The position numbers and the translations under genes were made by a program. Under the pieces are notes generated by a model. It was not told where the DNA came from, ran no database searches, and saw only the letters and a list, made by a program, of their open reading frames with translations. From NCBI RefSeq assembly GCF_041929235.1, contig NZ_JBHFNP010000349.1:1-64000 (forward strand): 64,000 nt of DNA, written 5' to 3'. Shown piece by piece: positions 8,109 through 17,122 of this stretch. Source of the stretch: Microseira sp041929235. Lineage in GTDB: Bacteria > Cyanobacteriota > Cyanobacteriia > Cyanobacteriales > Aerosakkonemataceae. Within the stretch, counting starts at the first letter, position 1; each line of letters starts with the position of its first letter.

Positions 8109-8345
8109 CTACCGTAGGCTCTCTCTCCCCGACTTGGAGATAAAGATTTCCTGAAAATTATTCAACTGGGCAATATTTAAGTCCAGATGGCTAGGTTCGG
8201 TCAGTCGCGCGGGAGCTTGATGCCCACACCCCGCTGGCGCATCGTGCTTAGCTCGATCGTAATCAAGCAGGCAAAGGAAAACCTGTATCTGCTGAGCGAT
8301 TTCTGCTATTTTTTGTTCCGGCTCGGTCACTGGTGTTTGAACCAC
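8109..8345 (-). CDS. Small hypothetical protein
   Basis: This is a 78-residue frame with a GTG start. The first half (EPEQKIAEIAQQIQVFLCLLDYDRA) is amphipathic and protein-like; the second half includes an asparagine/leucine-rich segment. I recognise no family. It is on the same strand as the small conserved gene downstream. It may be genuine, but the start and expression are uncertain. Confidence 0.45.
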   Translation of the reverse strand: MVQTPVTEPEQKIAEIAQQIQVFLCLLDYDRAKHDAPAGCGHQAPARLTEPSHLDLNIAQLNNFQEIFISKSGRESLR

Positions 8346-8541
8346 TAGGTTAGGATTATTGTAACGATAATTTAATATTCTTCCCAGCTTGGCTCGTATC
8401 CGGGCGCAGCGGTTGCGCTAAAAGCTAGAACGCACTAAGATGAAGCCCAACGCTGTAGCCCCCGAAGTAGCGGGTGTTACAAAATTTTAATAGGGTCTGG
8501 TGTTAAGTTGAAGGTCAATAACGGCAAGGAATATAGCCTCC

Positions 8542-9324
8542 GTGGTTTCTGTAGGGATTCAAATTGTTGAAGGTAATCCGCACCTGCGATCGCTACTCGG
8601 TTGGCACTTACAGCAGGCAGGATATCGCGTGCATCAATCCGCTAGCCTCTACCAAGCTAGGGAAGTCTTTCACATGCGCCAGCCAACGGTAGTAGTTCTC
8701 GATACCGAAGTGTCCGATGGCGATGCTTTAGAATTTTGCGGCTGGCTGCAACGGCAACAAATGCCATTCGTTCTCATGCTCTCTGCGCGCAACAGCGAAG
8801 CCGATATCGTCGCTGGATTGAAAGCAGGCGCAGATGATTACTTGACCAAGCCATTTGGCATCCAAGAGTTTTTGGCGCGGGTGGAGGCGCTGATTCGACG
8901 CCAGCGCGCGACGACTCCACCCGCTTACCTGGATTATGGCGATCTCAAAATTGACCTGGTGCAGCGCCGCGTCCGCTTCAAGGACGAACTGGTAGATTTA
9001 ACCCCCCAAGAATTTAGCCTGCTCTATGTCCTGGCTCAAGCTGGGGGAGTACCTTTAAGTCGTTCGGAACTGTTACATAGAGCATGGCCCGATGCGATTG
9101 ATAATCCGCGCACCATAGACACCCACGTCCTCTCCCTGCGAAAGAAACTGGAAACCGATCCCCGGCAACCCAGTTTAATTCAAACCGTCCGTAACGTGGG
9201 ATACCGTTTTAACCCGGATTTTCTCAACCTGAATCAAACTCAAGGGGATGAATCTGTCAATAACAAAAAGCCTCCTACTCCTGGCACGCCTAGCATGGTC
9301 GCATTAGATGGTAATTGGCGCTGA
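8542..9324 (+). CDS. OmpR/PhoB-type response regulator with atypical receiver
   Basis: This 260-residue protein has a receiver domain (about 5-118) joined to a winged-helix DNA-binding domain (about 130-226; ends NVGYRF). The phospho-acceptor position D54 (VVVLD), S81 and K103 (LTKPF) are present. The magnesium-binding acidic pair is E10-G11 rather than two acidic residues, so ordinary phosphorylation may be weak or absent, as known for some cyanobacterial regulators such as NblR. No histidine kinase gene is adjacent. The start is a GTG at 8542. A Pro/Thr-rich tail of about 30 residues follows the DNA-binding domain. Confidence 0.85.
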   Translation: MVSVGIQIVEGNPHLRSLLGWHLQQAGYRVHQSASLYQAREVFHMRQPTVVVLDTEVSDGDALEFCGWLQRQQMPFVLMLSARNSEADIVAGLKAGADDYLTKPFGIQEFLARVEALIRRQRATTPPAYLDYGDLKIDLVQRRVRFKDELVDLTPQEFSLLYVLAQAGGVPLSRSELLHRAWPDAIDNPRTIDTHVLSLRKKLETDPRQPSLIQTVRNVGYRFNPDFLNLNQTQGDESVNNKKPPTPGTPSMVALDGNWR

Positions 9325-9329
9325 AAATT

Positions 9330-9398
9330 TGAGATTTGAGATTGTAGATTTGAGATTTAATTTAAATCTGCCATCTCAAATCTAAAATCTTAAATTCT
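9330..9398. repeat. Short repeat cluster with inverted symmetry between convergent genes
   Basis: Repeats of GAGATTT/AGATTTGA at 9330-9358 are mirrored by AAATCT units at 9363-9390, giving a foldback between the response regulator and the convergent ABC gene. It may act as a bidirectional terminator; it belongs to the heptad-type repeats common in cyanobacteria. Confidence 0.5.
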
Positions 9399-9399
9399 T

Positions 9400-10155
9400 T
9401 CACTCCCATTCTTGGGCAGCAAGCCGTTCTATTTCAATTAAATTTTCCCGCAGTTGCAGCCAGTCTACTTGAGTCGCTGGTAAATCTTGAATCAGTTGAC
9501 CTTGTTGTAAGTGTAAAACTCGCGTACAAAATTGCTGCACCTGTTCTAGTTGCTGATTGACCATTAAAATTGTGCTTTGTTCGCGTTCCTGTAACTGTTG
9601 CAGTAGGTTTAAAACCAAAGCAGCACGACCAACATCGAGGGCAGAAGTTGGCTCGTCTAACAGTAAAATTTTAGGTTGAATGACTAAGGCACGCGCGATC
9701 GCTACCAATTGTCGCTGTCCCGCAGATAGTTGCACCTCCGTGCGTCCTAGCCAGTCTTGCGGGATGCGTAACTGTTCCATCCAATAAGATAGGCTCTCTT
9801 GAATCTGCTGTTGCTCTAGGCGGCGTAAAACTAAGGGATAAGCGATCGCTTCCCGTACCGTCATCCCCAAAAGTTTAGCTTCTTGCATCAGTAAAGTCAC
9901 TTGCTGGCGCAACTGAATCACCGGAATTTTACGGAGATCTCGTTCTTCCAAATAAATCGATCCCTTGGTGGGTTCGCTGAGTCGATTTAACAGCCGCAAA
10001 AGCGAAGTTTTTCCCGCACCCGATGGCCCTATTATGGCAATTCGTTCTCCTGAAAAGACTTCAAAGGATATATTTTGCAGCAAATAAGATAAACCGACTG
10101 GCGCAGCTAAACTGACGCCATCTACTCGCAATTGCGGATTGTTTCTGCTAGTCAT
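9400..10155 (-). CDS. ABC transporter ATP-binding protein
   Basis: The nucleotide-binding subunit of an ABC transporter has Walker A GPSGAGKT, signature LSAGQ, Walker B ILLLDEP and the D-loop TSALD all intact and correctly spaced. It resembles single-cassette importers/exporters of the FetA/YbbL type, but the substrate cannot be deduced, and no obvious cognate permease gene lies next to it; the next gene upstream on the same strand is a small membrane protein. The reading frame extends to a GTG at 10179 that lies in the repeat array, so I chose the ATG at 10155. Confidence 0.88.
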   Translation of the reverse strand: MTSRNNPQLRVDGVSLAAPVGLSYLLQNISFEVFSGERIAIIGPSGAGKTSLLRLLNRLSEPTKGSIYLEERDLRKIPVIQLRQQVTLLMQEAKLLGMTVREAIAYPLVLRRLEQQQIQESLSYWMEQLRIPQDWLGRTEVQLSAGQRQLVAIARALVIQPKILLLDEPTSALDVGRAALVLNLLQQLQEREQSTILMVNQQLEQVQQFCTRVLHLQQGQLIQDLPATQVDWLQLRENLIEIERLAAQEWE

Positions 10156-10325
10156 CCTAAACTTGTTTGTAGTAAGCACTAAAGTGCTAAATTCCTGATT
10201 ACGGACTGAGTAATCCTAGTTTGTTTGTAGTAAGCACTAAAGTGCTAAAAAATTCCTGACTACGAACTGGGTAATCCTGCTTTGTTTGTAGTAAGCACTT
10301 TAGTGCTAAAGTCCTTACTACGAAC
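10155..10325. repeat. Three tandem copies of a palindromic GTAGTAAGCACTAAAGTGCT repeat
   Basis: TTTGTAGTAAGCACTnnAGTGCTAAA recurs at about 10167-10193, 10222-10248 and 10286-10311. The core AGCACTAAAGTGCT (or its flipped form) is a palindrome. The units are about 55-65 bases apart, with partly similar spacers ending in TACGAACT. The array lies between two minus-strand genes and overlaps the alternative start of the ABC gene. Confidence 0.8.
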
Positions 10326-10909
10326 TAGGTGAGCTTACCCATACTCATAGCTGTCAAGATTGTCCAAGCATCTACTAAGAACAACAACAAGGTAAATCCT
10401 AACAAAATTAAATACATCCAAGGCTGTGACAACGGACGGATATCTGTTGTATCGATGCCTGTTTTTGCTTGCACTTGCCTCACCATTTGGGCAAATCCCA
10501 CCACGCGCATCGGCAGCAAGTAAGCTTGACCAGTTTTACTTAGAAAATAATAAACTAGCCCGCCTTGTCCAGTGGTACGCATTTTCAAATCTTTTACATC
10601 TGTCCAAGGTAGCGACCAACCTTTGCGGAAGAAGCGAGGAACCCAGCGGGGATAGTTTACCTGAATTTGTTGCCGATCTAAAATCACCCGTTCGCATAAG
10701 GCGGCGTATAAGGCAACTAACCCAATCCCAATCCCTAACCATAAAATAGCTGAGGGGACGGGTGCTGCGGTTGCTTGTGCCAAAAACGGTAAGGGAAGTG
10801 TGAGAGCGACATACAGACACAATAAGGTAATTCGGATCAATGGAGAAATGGGGAAGACAGAAGCTGACTCTGTTTCTGATGGGAGTTGATTCACTGGGTT
10901 GGTTGACAC
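10325..10909 (-). CDS. Membrane protein with PH-like domain
   Basis: This 194-residue protein has two N-terminal membrane segments (about 24-44 and 55-75), a soluble stretch of about 80 residues with the beta-rich pattern of bacterial PH-like domains (LDRQQIQVNYP, then LPWTDVKDLKMRT), and a C-terminal membrane helix (about 163-187). Function unknown; such proteins occur widely in cyanobacteria. The start is GTG at 10909. It is on the same strand as the downstream ABC ATPase, separated by the repeat array, so linkage is uncertain. Confidence 0.75.
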   Translation of the reverse strand: MSTNPVNQLPSETESASVFPISPLIRITLLCLYVALTLPLPFLAQATAAPVPSAILWLGIGIGLVALYAALCERVILDRQQIQVNYPRWVPRFFRKGWSLPWTDVKDLKMRTTGQGGLVYYFLSKTGQAYLLPMRVVGFAQMVRQVQAKTGIDTTDIRPLSQPWMYLILLGFTLLLFLVDAWTILTAMSMGKLT

Positions 10910-11028
10910 GGTAGAATATTAGCTGACTTTCTTAACAATTTAACGGGTGCGGGCGCTCGCGGCAACAACCATGAAATAACCCTGACAAACTCGATTAAAC
11001 TCATTTATATAAATTTAGGAGAATTGCC

Positions 11029-11364
11029 TTGAAAAGATGGTTCATTGTTGGATTGGGTGCCCTGATGGTGTGGACTCACGTTTTAACTTCCCCTGTCCTT
11101 GCCGCAGATACCGCCAACGGCGCTAAACTTTTTGAAGTTCACTGTGTCGGTTGTCACGTCAACGGTGGCAATATTATCCGGCGGAATAAGACACTTAAAC
11201 TTAAAGCATTAGATCGTAATAAAGTCAATACAATTGATGCGATCGCTACCCTAGTCGCCAACGGCAAAGCCAATATGTCTGCTTATAAAGAGCGTTTAAG
11301 CCAAGCTGAAATTGAGGATGTTTCCGCTTACGTTCTGGAACAAGCAAGCAAAAACTGGCGTTAA
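11029..11364 (+). CDS. petJ: c-type cytochrome (cytochrome c6 / PetJ-like)
   Basis: This 111-residue precursor has a signal peptide (residues 1-26, cleavage near VLAA) followed by a class I cytochrome c. Haem attachment CVGCH is at 39-43, and the axial methionine is probably M83 in ANMSAYK. Cytochrome c6 carries electrons in the thylakoid lumen from cytochrome b6f to photosystem I; c6-like paralogues also exist, so the symbol is likely rather than certain. Translation starts at TTG (11029), which is 7 bases downstream of a clear AGGAGA ribosome site; there is no suitable in-frame ATG. Confidence 0.85.
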   Translation: MKRWFIVGLGALMVWTHVLTSPVLAADTANGAKLFEVHCVGCHVNGGNIIRRNKTLKLKALDRNKVNTIDAIATLVANGKANMSAYKERLSQAEIEDVSAYVLEQASKNWR

Positions 11365-11378
11365 ATAAAATAACGACC

Positions 11379-11594
11379 ATGATGCGACTTTTGCTTGTAG
11401 ATGACCAGGAACTGTTTCGTAAAGGATTAGCATATTTGCTATCCCTGGAAGATGACAGGACTTACGCAATGGCGTTGCCAGAAACAAAGGTGAAGAGTCA
11501 ATCTCTGGTTGCAAAACCAACTATTTTTCGGCTCGCCATTAGTTTCTTTGCGTAAGTCCTGGATGATTGAGAACTGGTGGGTGAAGCGGAAAAT
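11379..11594 (+). pseudogene. Response-regulator receiver remnant interrupted by a MITE
   Basis: ATG at 11379 begins a LuxR/NarL-type receiver start (MRLLLVDDQELFRKGLAYLL) that runs into the 106-bp MITE at 11456. On the far side the receiver sequence resumes as LVGEAEN (11574-11594), then all similarity ends and the opposite-strand PEP-CTERM gene begins. The receiver's Asp pair is still readable, but the phospho-acceptor and output domains are gone. It lies 14 bases after the cytochrome gene. Confidence 0.75.
11456..11561. mobile_element. 106-bp MITE, copy B, inserted in a regulator gene
   Basis: This is the reverse complement of the element at 316-421 with only a handful of differences and exactly the same length. 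It is flanked by GATGA on both sides (11451-11455 and 11562-11566), consistent with a 5-bp target duplication. Insertion splits the receiver-domain gene. Confidence 0.85.
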
Positions 11595-11645
11595 TACTTT
11601 GTGGCTGATAGCAGTCTCGCTATATTTGGGCCTATTCTTATAGCA

Positions 11646-12293
11646 TTACCAGGATGCTTTGCGTTTGCGTTTCATCCAGCAAGCTATTGCACCAGCAACT
11701 ATAGTTCCAGGAATTGTCCCAGGCTCAGGAACAGAAGTCAAACCAATACTGGCTTTACCAGTGCCAGTAGTTTGAAGGCACCCGCTAGAAGGTGGACAAA
11801 TTGTCACAACTTCTGATTCAATCTGACCAAGGAAAACAGAGGTATCTAATGGGCTTGTGACTATCCATCGAACTTGAAAGAAAGTGTTTATTCCCGCAAA
11901 AGGAGAAGAACCACTTACCTTACCTTGACCCGTCACATCAGTTATTAAATATTGTCCATTAACAATATATGAACCTGTTTCAAAGGGAGAAATTGGGATG
12001 GATTTTAGTCCCAAAGAAGTCAAGAGGGGGAAATTAAGTAAAAAGTTGAGATCGAAAGTAGTTTGGTTAGTGTCGGTATCGAAGGTGACTATGCTCGGTA
12101 GATTAGGGTTTTGACTAGCTGAAATCACTCCAGTAGGAACTTGTCCACCGTTAAGCGGTAAATTCACCGAATCAAACGTGCCATGAAAATCAGCAAAAGT
12201 CTGTTTGATGATAGCGGCAGATGCTGATTTGGACAACCCGGTCAATAGCATAGTCGCCGAGGCAAGACAGTAAATAATTTTGTTTGCCTGCAT
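11646..12293 (-). CDS. PEP-CTERM sorting-domain protein
   Basis: This 215-residue exported protein has an N-terminal signal peptide (hydrophobic core LASATMLLTGL, cleavage after SASA). The body has beta-rich character with several Gly/Ser and Thr stretches. The C-terminal VPEPGT motif is followed by a hydrophobic stretch and a basic cluster (MKRKRK), the tripartite PEP-CTERM signal recognised by exosortase. Such proteins are processed at the membrane and associated with extracellular polysaccharide. The exosortase itself is not in the window. The function of the body is unknown. Confidence 0.88.
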   Translation of the reverse strand: MQANKIIYCLASATMLLTGLSKSASAAIIKQTFADFHGTFDSVNLPLNGGQVPTGVISASQNPNLPSIVTFDTDTNQTTFDLNFLLNFPLLTSLGLKSIPISPFETGSYIVNGQYLITDVTGQGKVSGSSPFAGINTFFQVRWIVTSPLDTSVFLGQIESEVVTICPPSSGCLQTTGTGKASIGLTSVPEPGTIPGTIVAGAIACWMKRKRKASW

Positions 12294-12567
12294 ACTAACC
12301 TCTCAATTAAATTTAGCTTTTAGCGAATTATTTGACTGATTCAGTGAATTGTTACAAGTAGATTCTGCTAATAAAGTGTTAGTGTCAGGAAGTTTTCCCC
12401 ACTGGCGAAAGATGATTTATAACGCTCTTGTAACAAAGGTTCCACAAAGCAGGTTTTCGGGGGGGAAAAAACTAAAGACACTAACGATTCCTCCAATTAA
12501 TTCAGCCTCGGTAATTTGAGGGATTTTGTCTCAACTTAACGGACATTGACATTATCGTTTTCTGGGA

Positions 12568-12912
12568 TCAACCATAGGGAGTTACGGTGGCTAAACCAGT
12601 AGACACAAGTGTTTCTTTATTCCCGTTAACAGAAAACACATCAGCCCGGGTGATGACTTGGCTAAAAGTCGATTTAATGACATAACCTCGACCAATCAAT
12701 TTTTCCCCAACAGCAGGAGCAATAAAATTCAGCTTATATTCGGCAGTAACCACATCCCCCACCTTAGAAGCTGCCGCCCAACAACAGGCACTATCAATTA
12801 AAAAACCAATCACAGCCCCGTGGGTAAAACCATTATGCTGCTTTAATTCCTCTCGCATTGAGATAATTAATTCGGCAAAGCCATCTTCACAAGCTGTGAT
12901 TTCTACGTTCAT
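12568..12912 (-). CDS. PaaI/hotdog-fold thioesterase
   Basis: This 114-residue hotdog-fold protein has the family pattern HNGFTHGAVIGFLIDSA (residues 26-42). It contains the Asn-Gly-x2-His-Gly region and the Asp of the long helix used in acyl-thioester hydrolysis. It is shorter at the N-terminus than most PaaI proteins, and an in-frame stop lies about 30 bases upstream of this ATG, so it is either a compact version or slightly truncated. It is on the same strand as the lipid cluster but 201 bases downstream of it, so its role as an off-loading enzyme is possible, not shown. Confidence 0.8.
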   Translation of the reverse strand: MNVEITACEDGFAELIISMREELKQHNGFTHGAVIGFLIDSACCWAAASKVGDVVTAEYKLNFIAPAVGEKLIGRGYVIKSTFSQVITRADVFSVNGNKETLVSTGLATVTPYG

Positions 12913-13113
12913 CCAGACCGTAAAGGGAGAGGTCTTAATTTTTTATTTTAAGGAAACAAGATCGGCTGGGGTTCTGATTTTGGCAGTAGGGTTCTTCAAT
13001 TTTTCGGCCTTGCTCGTAGCATCCATAAATGACAAGCTCCTAATATTGTGCAATCACTTCCTAGAAAAAAGTCAGCGAGCGATTCCGGGATTTACCCTTT
13101 TTGCTTTTACTTG

Positions 13114-14115
13114 TTATGGAGTTGGACGCTTGACATTCCAAGCCAAGCCAAGCTTTTCAAGCAAGGTAATAAATGAACCGCTGGGATCGATTTGCCACCA
13201 ATCAATGTTGAGCAGGGCAGATCCCGGAAAAGCATGATGATTGTTGTGCCATGATAGTCCTAAACTGGGAATAGCTAAAAACCAAATATTGCCACTCTGA
13301 CTGTTGGTTTGATCCACAAACGGACGAGTACCGAATAAATGACAGCCAGCTCGAATAATCAAATCTCCCATCAAGGTCATCACACAAAATCTGAAGCATC
13401 CTCCCCATAAAAAGGCAGTCCAAGCACCGTACCCAGTCCCAGTAAACAGGAAACCCAGTAAAGCTGGCAAGAGGAATGAAGCCAAAACGATGCCATAAAA
13501 ATAGTTATTGATGGTAACTATTTCTGGTTCAGCTAGTAAGTCCTTAGCATATCGTTCCGGGGAAGCGATTTGGTTCGTCTTAGGGTTATACTTCCAGCCA
13601 AAAAAAGCGTGCCAGACATTTCTGAGCTTAGCCCAAGGTTCTTCAGCCTTAAAGAAATAGGGAGAATGAAGATCCCCCTCTTGATCGGCATAGATGTGAT
13701 GGCAACGATGATACGCCGCATACTCAAGGATGGGCGCTTCACCTACCATTGAGCCAGCCAATGCCAGCAGAATGCGTAAGGGTTTGGCTACTTTATAGCT
13801 TTTATGGGCAAACAGTCTGTGCATTCCTGCTTCTCCCCCCAAACCAATAAAGTTAAACATGAAGAGCAAAATTCCCAAGTCAACCGGACTAATGCCTCGA
13901 ACGAAAAAAGAAGCGATAGCGGCAATTGCACCAATTAAACTGATGATATCGATGGTAGGATACCATGCGTATCTAATCCATTTCCCAATCCCAGAAAGGG
14001 GTTTGTATTGAGTATTGCTATTATGTATTTCTAGGGATTGGAATACTTCAGTTACTTCTGTGACTAAAGACTGATCTTGCATTTGAGCTACATAACTTGG
14101 TTGTTGAGCAGACAT
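13114..14115 (-). CDS. Membrane fatty-acid desaturase, copy 1
   Basis: This 333-residue delta-9-type desaturase (DesC/OLE1-like) has the three histidine boxes that bind the di-iron centre: HRLFAH (99-104), HRCHH (136-140) and HNNHH (290-294). Four or more membrane segments are predicted. These enzymes insert a double bond into acyl chains using O2 and electrons from ferredoxin. It is the last gene of the tight lipid cluster, only 6 bases after the acyl-AMP ligase stop, so it probably acts on the cluster's acyl chain rather than being the housekeeping DesC. Confidence 0.92.
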   Translation of the reverse strand: MSAQQPSYVAQMQDQSLVTEVTEVFQSLEIHNSNTQYKPLSGIGKWIRYAWYPTIDIISLIGAIAAIASFFVRGISPVDLGILLFMFNFIGLGGEAGMHRLFAHKSYKVAKPLRILLALAGSMVGEAPILEYAAYHRCHHIYADQEGDLHSPYFFKAEEPWAKLRNVWHAFFGWKYNPKTNQIASPERYAKDLLAEPEIVTINNYFYGIVLASFLLPALLGFLFTGTGYGAWTAFLWGGCFRFCVMTLMGDLIIRAGCHLFGTRPFVDQTNSQSGNIWFLAIPSLGLSWHNNHHAFPGSALLNIDWWQIDPSGSFITLLEKLGLAWNVKRPTP

Positions 14116-14121
14116 AAACTG

Positions 14122-15840
14122 TTACCCTTCAGAGACTTTCGTGACTTTTTCAAGGCTTTTAAGTTCTTGCAACAGATACAGCAACTTGGTACGCTGCCGT
14201 TGAATTTTTCCGCTAGTGGTTTTGGGAATGTTATTTAACGGGACGAGTAAAGTTTCGTGTACTGTCAGTTGGTAATGGTTATAGACAGAAGCCTTAACTG
14301 CTGCTTTTATCTCATCCTCATAACGATGGAGTTGCTGCCAAAACTGGCGAGCTACTTCATTAACCACCACCAGTTTTTGAGAATAAGTGCTAGAGACTGA
14401 AAACACGGCACAATTGACTTCGTATAAGGCAGGGTGAGACAGTTTGACCGTTTCTTCGATATCTTCAGGGTAGTAGTTTTTCCCATCGATTACGATCAAG
14501 TCTTTGAGCCGCCCCGTAATATAGAGTCTGTGCTGGGAATCCAGAAAGCCTAAATCTCCTGTCCGTAAAAACCGCAATCCATCGCGAAAAACAAATGTTT
14601 CCCAATTTTTATCGGGTTTTTGCCAGTAACCTAGCGTAATACTCGGTCCCGCAATCCAGATTTCTCCGATGTGATGGGAAGGGCATTCTGTTAAAGTTTG
14701 AGGATCGATGATTCGTAAGGACAGTTCTGGCATGATCTGACCATTGCTAACCACCGTGCGGGTGTTGCCTATCTGTTGGGACGCATCTGCATCGAGGACT
14801 TCATCCCCGCTACAAGGGATAGTCAACGCCAAAGGTTCTTTAAATTTATCTGCACCGCTAACGATTAGGGTTGCTTCTGCCAAACCATAACAGGGTAAAA
14901 AGGCAGATTTTTTAAAGCCGTAGGGAGCAAAGGTTTCGCTAAACTGTTCCAAGGTATTCAGTTTGATATGCTCAGCGCCATTGTAGGCTACATCCCAAGA
15001 TGAGAGGGATACTCCTTCCAACGAAGCGGAATCGAGCCTTTTGACACACAGATCGTAGGCAAAATTAGGCCCCCCTGTAGTTGTGATCTTTTTGTCTGAA
15101 ATCGTTTTCAACCAAATTTTTGGTCTTTGTAGGAAAGTAACCGGAGACATTAAATAACAGGGAAATCCCACATATAAAGGCTGAAAGACACTGCCAATCA
15201 ATCCCATATCGTGAAATAGGGGAACCCAACCTAACACGATGCTGGTACTGCTGTGACCGAAGGTTCGCTGAATCATTTTTTGGTTAGCCATGATATTCTC
15301 ATGGCTCACCATCACTCCTTTGGGAAAAGAGGTAGATCCAGAGGTATATTGCAAAAAGGCAACTTTATTACTCGCTCCATCAACCGGAGCCAATAAAGGG
15401 TTTAAATTTTCCAGGCAGGGAAAATTGTCGATTTTATGGGATGATCCCAAGTTATCTTTCTCAAATAAGTCTTGGACACTTGAATCAGCGATTACTAAAC
15501 GAGCATCGCAATCATCAAAAATCCGTTGATAATGTTCGCAATTATGTTTGCGGTTGGGTGAACTGAGGGGAACTGGAATGCGGTTGGCGTACAGACAAGC
15601 AAAAAAGGTGATGACAAATTCAGGACTGGTAGGTAACTGAATCGCAACGCGGTCACCGAGTTCGGTTTTTTCGGTCAACCATCCCGCTAACTTTTGGACT
15701 GCTGCTAGTAAACTGCCATAGGTTAGCTGAGCATATTCCCGACCTCTGCTATCCAGAAAGTAATAGAGCGGCTGATGAAATTGATTTTCTGCTCTGAATA
15801 ACAGTATGTCAATCAAAGTATTCAGGTGACGATAATTCAT
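14122..15840 (-). CDS. Fatty acyl-AMP ligase (FAAL)
   Basis: This 572-residue member of the ANL adenylating superfamily has the P-loop-like core QYTSGSTSFPKGVMVSH (164-180) and the A8-type hinge region followed by KNYYPEDIE and the C-terminal lysine segment TTSGKIQR. FAALs differ from acyl-CoA ligases in that they transfer the acyl-AMP directly to the phosphopantetheine arm of an ACP. An ACP gene lies three genes upstream in the same operon (17994-18272), which supports this. It probably loads the starter fatty acid for the cluster's product. Confidence 0.92.
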   Translation of the reverse strand: MNYRHLNTLIDILLFRAENQFHQPLYYFLDSRGREYAQLTYGSLLAAVQKLAGWLTEKTELGDRVAIQLPTSPEFVITFFACLYANRIPVPLSSPNRKHNCEHYQRIFDDCDARLVIADSSVQDLFEKDNLGSSHKIDNFPCLENLNPLLAPVDGASNKVAFLQYTSGSTSFPKGVMVSHENIMANQKMIQRTFGHSSTSIVLGWVPLFHDMGLIGSVFQPLYVGFPCYLMSPVTFLQRPKIWLKTISDKKITTTGGPNFAYDLCVKRLDSASLEGVSLSSWDVAYNGAEHIKLNTLEQFSETFAPYGFKKSAFLPCYGLAEATLIVSGADKFKEPLALTIPCSGDEVLDADASQQIGNTRTVVSNGQIMPELSLRIIDPQTLTECPSHHIGEIWIAGPSITLGYWQKPDKNWETFVFRDGLRFLRTGDLGFLDSQHRLYITGRLKDLIVIDGKNYYPEDIEETVKLSHPALYEVNCAVFSVSSTYSQKLVVVNEVARQFWQQLHRYEDEIKAAVKASVYNHYQLTVHETLLVPLNNIPKTTSGKIQRQRTKLLYLLQELKSLEKVTKVSEG

Positions 15841-15865
15841 CGTTTTTATTCCTTAGACTAAGGGA

Positions 15866-17083
15866 TTATGCACCATAAAAGGTAACAGGTAAATAAGTTA
15901 ATGTTCGGGTAATAAATCCGTCTGTATTCCATCGATAATCAGCAGAGGCTAATTCTATGTGCTGTACATGCTCTTGGAGGTAAGTGAAAAGGAGTTTGCC
16001 TTCAAGTCGGGCAATCATCTGTCCTAAGCAATTGTGTATTCCATGCCCAAAAGCAATCTGAGAAGCAGCATCTCGGGTAATATCAAAAGCATCAGGATTG
16101 AAAAATTGCTCCTCATCTCGGTTGGCGGAAGCGAGACAGAGTAACATTCTCTCGTCTTTTTGAATAGTCTGGGAGCCGACTTGTAGCTCGCTGACTGCTA
16201 GGCGTACCGTTTGCTGTAAGGGTGGGTCAAATCGAAGAATTTCATCAATGACTTGTTTGCTAGTAGCTTGTCCCTCGCGGAAGATTTGCCACTGTTCGGG
16301 GTGTTTGGTAAAGGCTAGAATTCCATTACTGAGCAACCCCTTGGAGGTTTCGTGACCTGCAACGAAGGTCATGACACAGGCGATACCTAGCTCGCTATCT
16401 GAGAGTCGATCTTCTCCGACTCTGGCTTGAATTAATTTACTGAGTAAATCTTCTCCCAGATCTGTTTTGCGGTAATCAATTATCTTTTGGAAAAGCCCTA
16501 GGCAGGATTGTAAATCTTCCTCAATGCGACGGATACGCATCTTAGTCAACAAACTCGGTTCTAAAATAGACCGAACGCGGTGAATATATTCATCTATCCT
16601 GTTGATATACTCATCGGGAATGCCTAGCAAATGGGCAATTGTATGGAGTGGTATCTGATGGGCAATCCGCGCAAAATCAAAACTTTTTTCCCCAATCATT
16701 GGAGCAACTAACTCTTCAATTAGCTTCTGAATGCGGTCGGTGTAGGCTTGTATATTAGTGTTACTAAAGGCTTGTCCTGCCAGCCGACGCAAGCGCCCAT
16801 GATCGGGGGGATCGGTAAAAACTATCGCTTTTTTGCCCAATTCCACCAACCCTGGAATATCGCCAACCTTCTGTTTGATTACGTACTGGGGAATGTAGTT
16901 AACACTGACTGCATCAGAGTTCAAAACTTGGATAATATCTTTATATTTAGTCACGATCCACATATCCAAGGTATGGTGGAGCGGATTGTGTTGGCGTAAC
17001 AGTCGATAAGTGGTGTAGGGATCTTCTTTTAAACCGGGCGCAAAAGGATTAAACTTGGCGGTAGACTCAGAAGTAATCATCAT
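15866..17083 (-). CDS. Cytochrome P450
   Basis: This 405-residue soluble bacterial-type P450 has the oxygen-activating AGHETS (242-247), the EILR (281-284) of the E-x-x-R pair, and the haem ligand C352 in FGHGIHNCLGQ. There is no membrane anchor. It is expected to hydroxylate or otherwise oxidise the ACP-bound or free acyl chain made by this cluster, drawing electrons from ferredoxin; the redox partners are not encoded here. It lies 25 bases upstream of the acyl-AMP ligase. Confidence 0.93.
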   Translation of the reverse strand: MMITSESTAKFNPFAPGLKEDPYTTYRLLRQHNPLHHTLDMWIVTKYKDIIQVLNSDAVSVNYIPQYVIKQKVGDIPGLVELGKKAIVFTDPPDHGRLRRLAGQAFSNTNIQAYTDRIQKLIEELVAPMIGEKSFDFARIAHQIPLHTIAHLLGIPDEYINRIDEYIHRVRSILEPSLLTKMRIRRIEEDLQSCLGLFQKIIDYRKTDLGEDLLSKLIQARVGEDRLSDSELGIACVMTFVAGHETSKGLLSNGILAFTKHPEQWQIFREGQATSKQVIDEILRFDPPLQQTVRLAVSELQVGSQTIQKDERMLLCLASANRDEEQFFNPDAFDITRDAASQIAFGHGIHNCLGQMIARLEGKLLFTYLQEHVQHIELASADYRWNTDGFITRTLTYLPVTFYGA

Positions 17084-17122
17084 CTCTTTTTTCGCATATA
17101 GAGGGAGCTATTCGATCGTCCT

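Noticed and set aside
10426..10749. + strand frame opposite the PH-like membrane protein
   Set aside because: The minus-strand frame has clear membrane segments and a PH-like middle; this one is its shadow.
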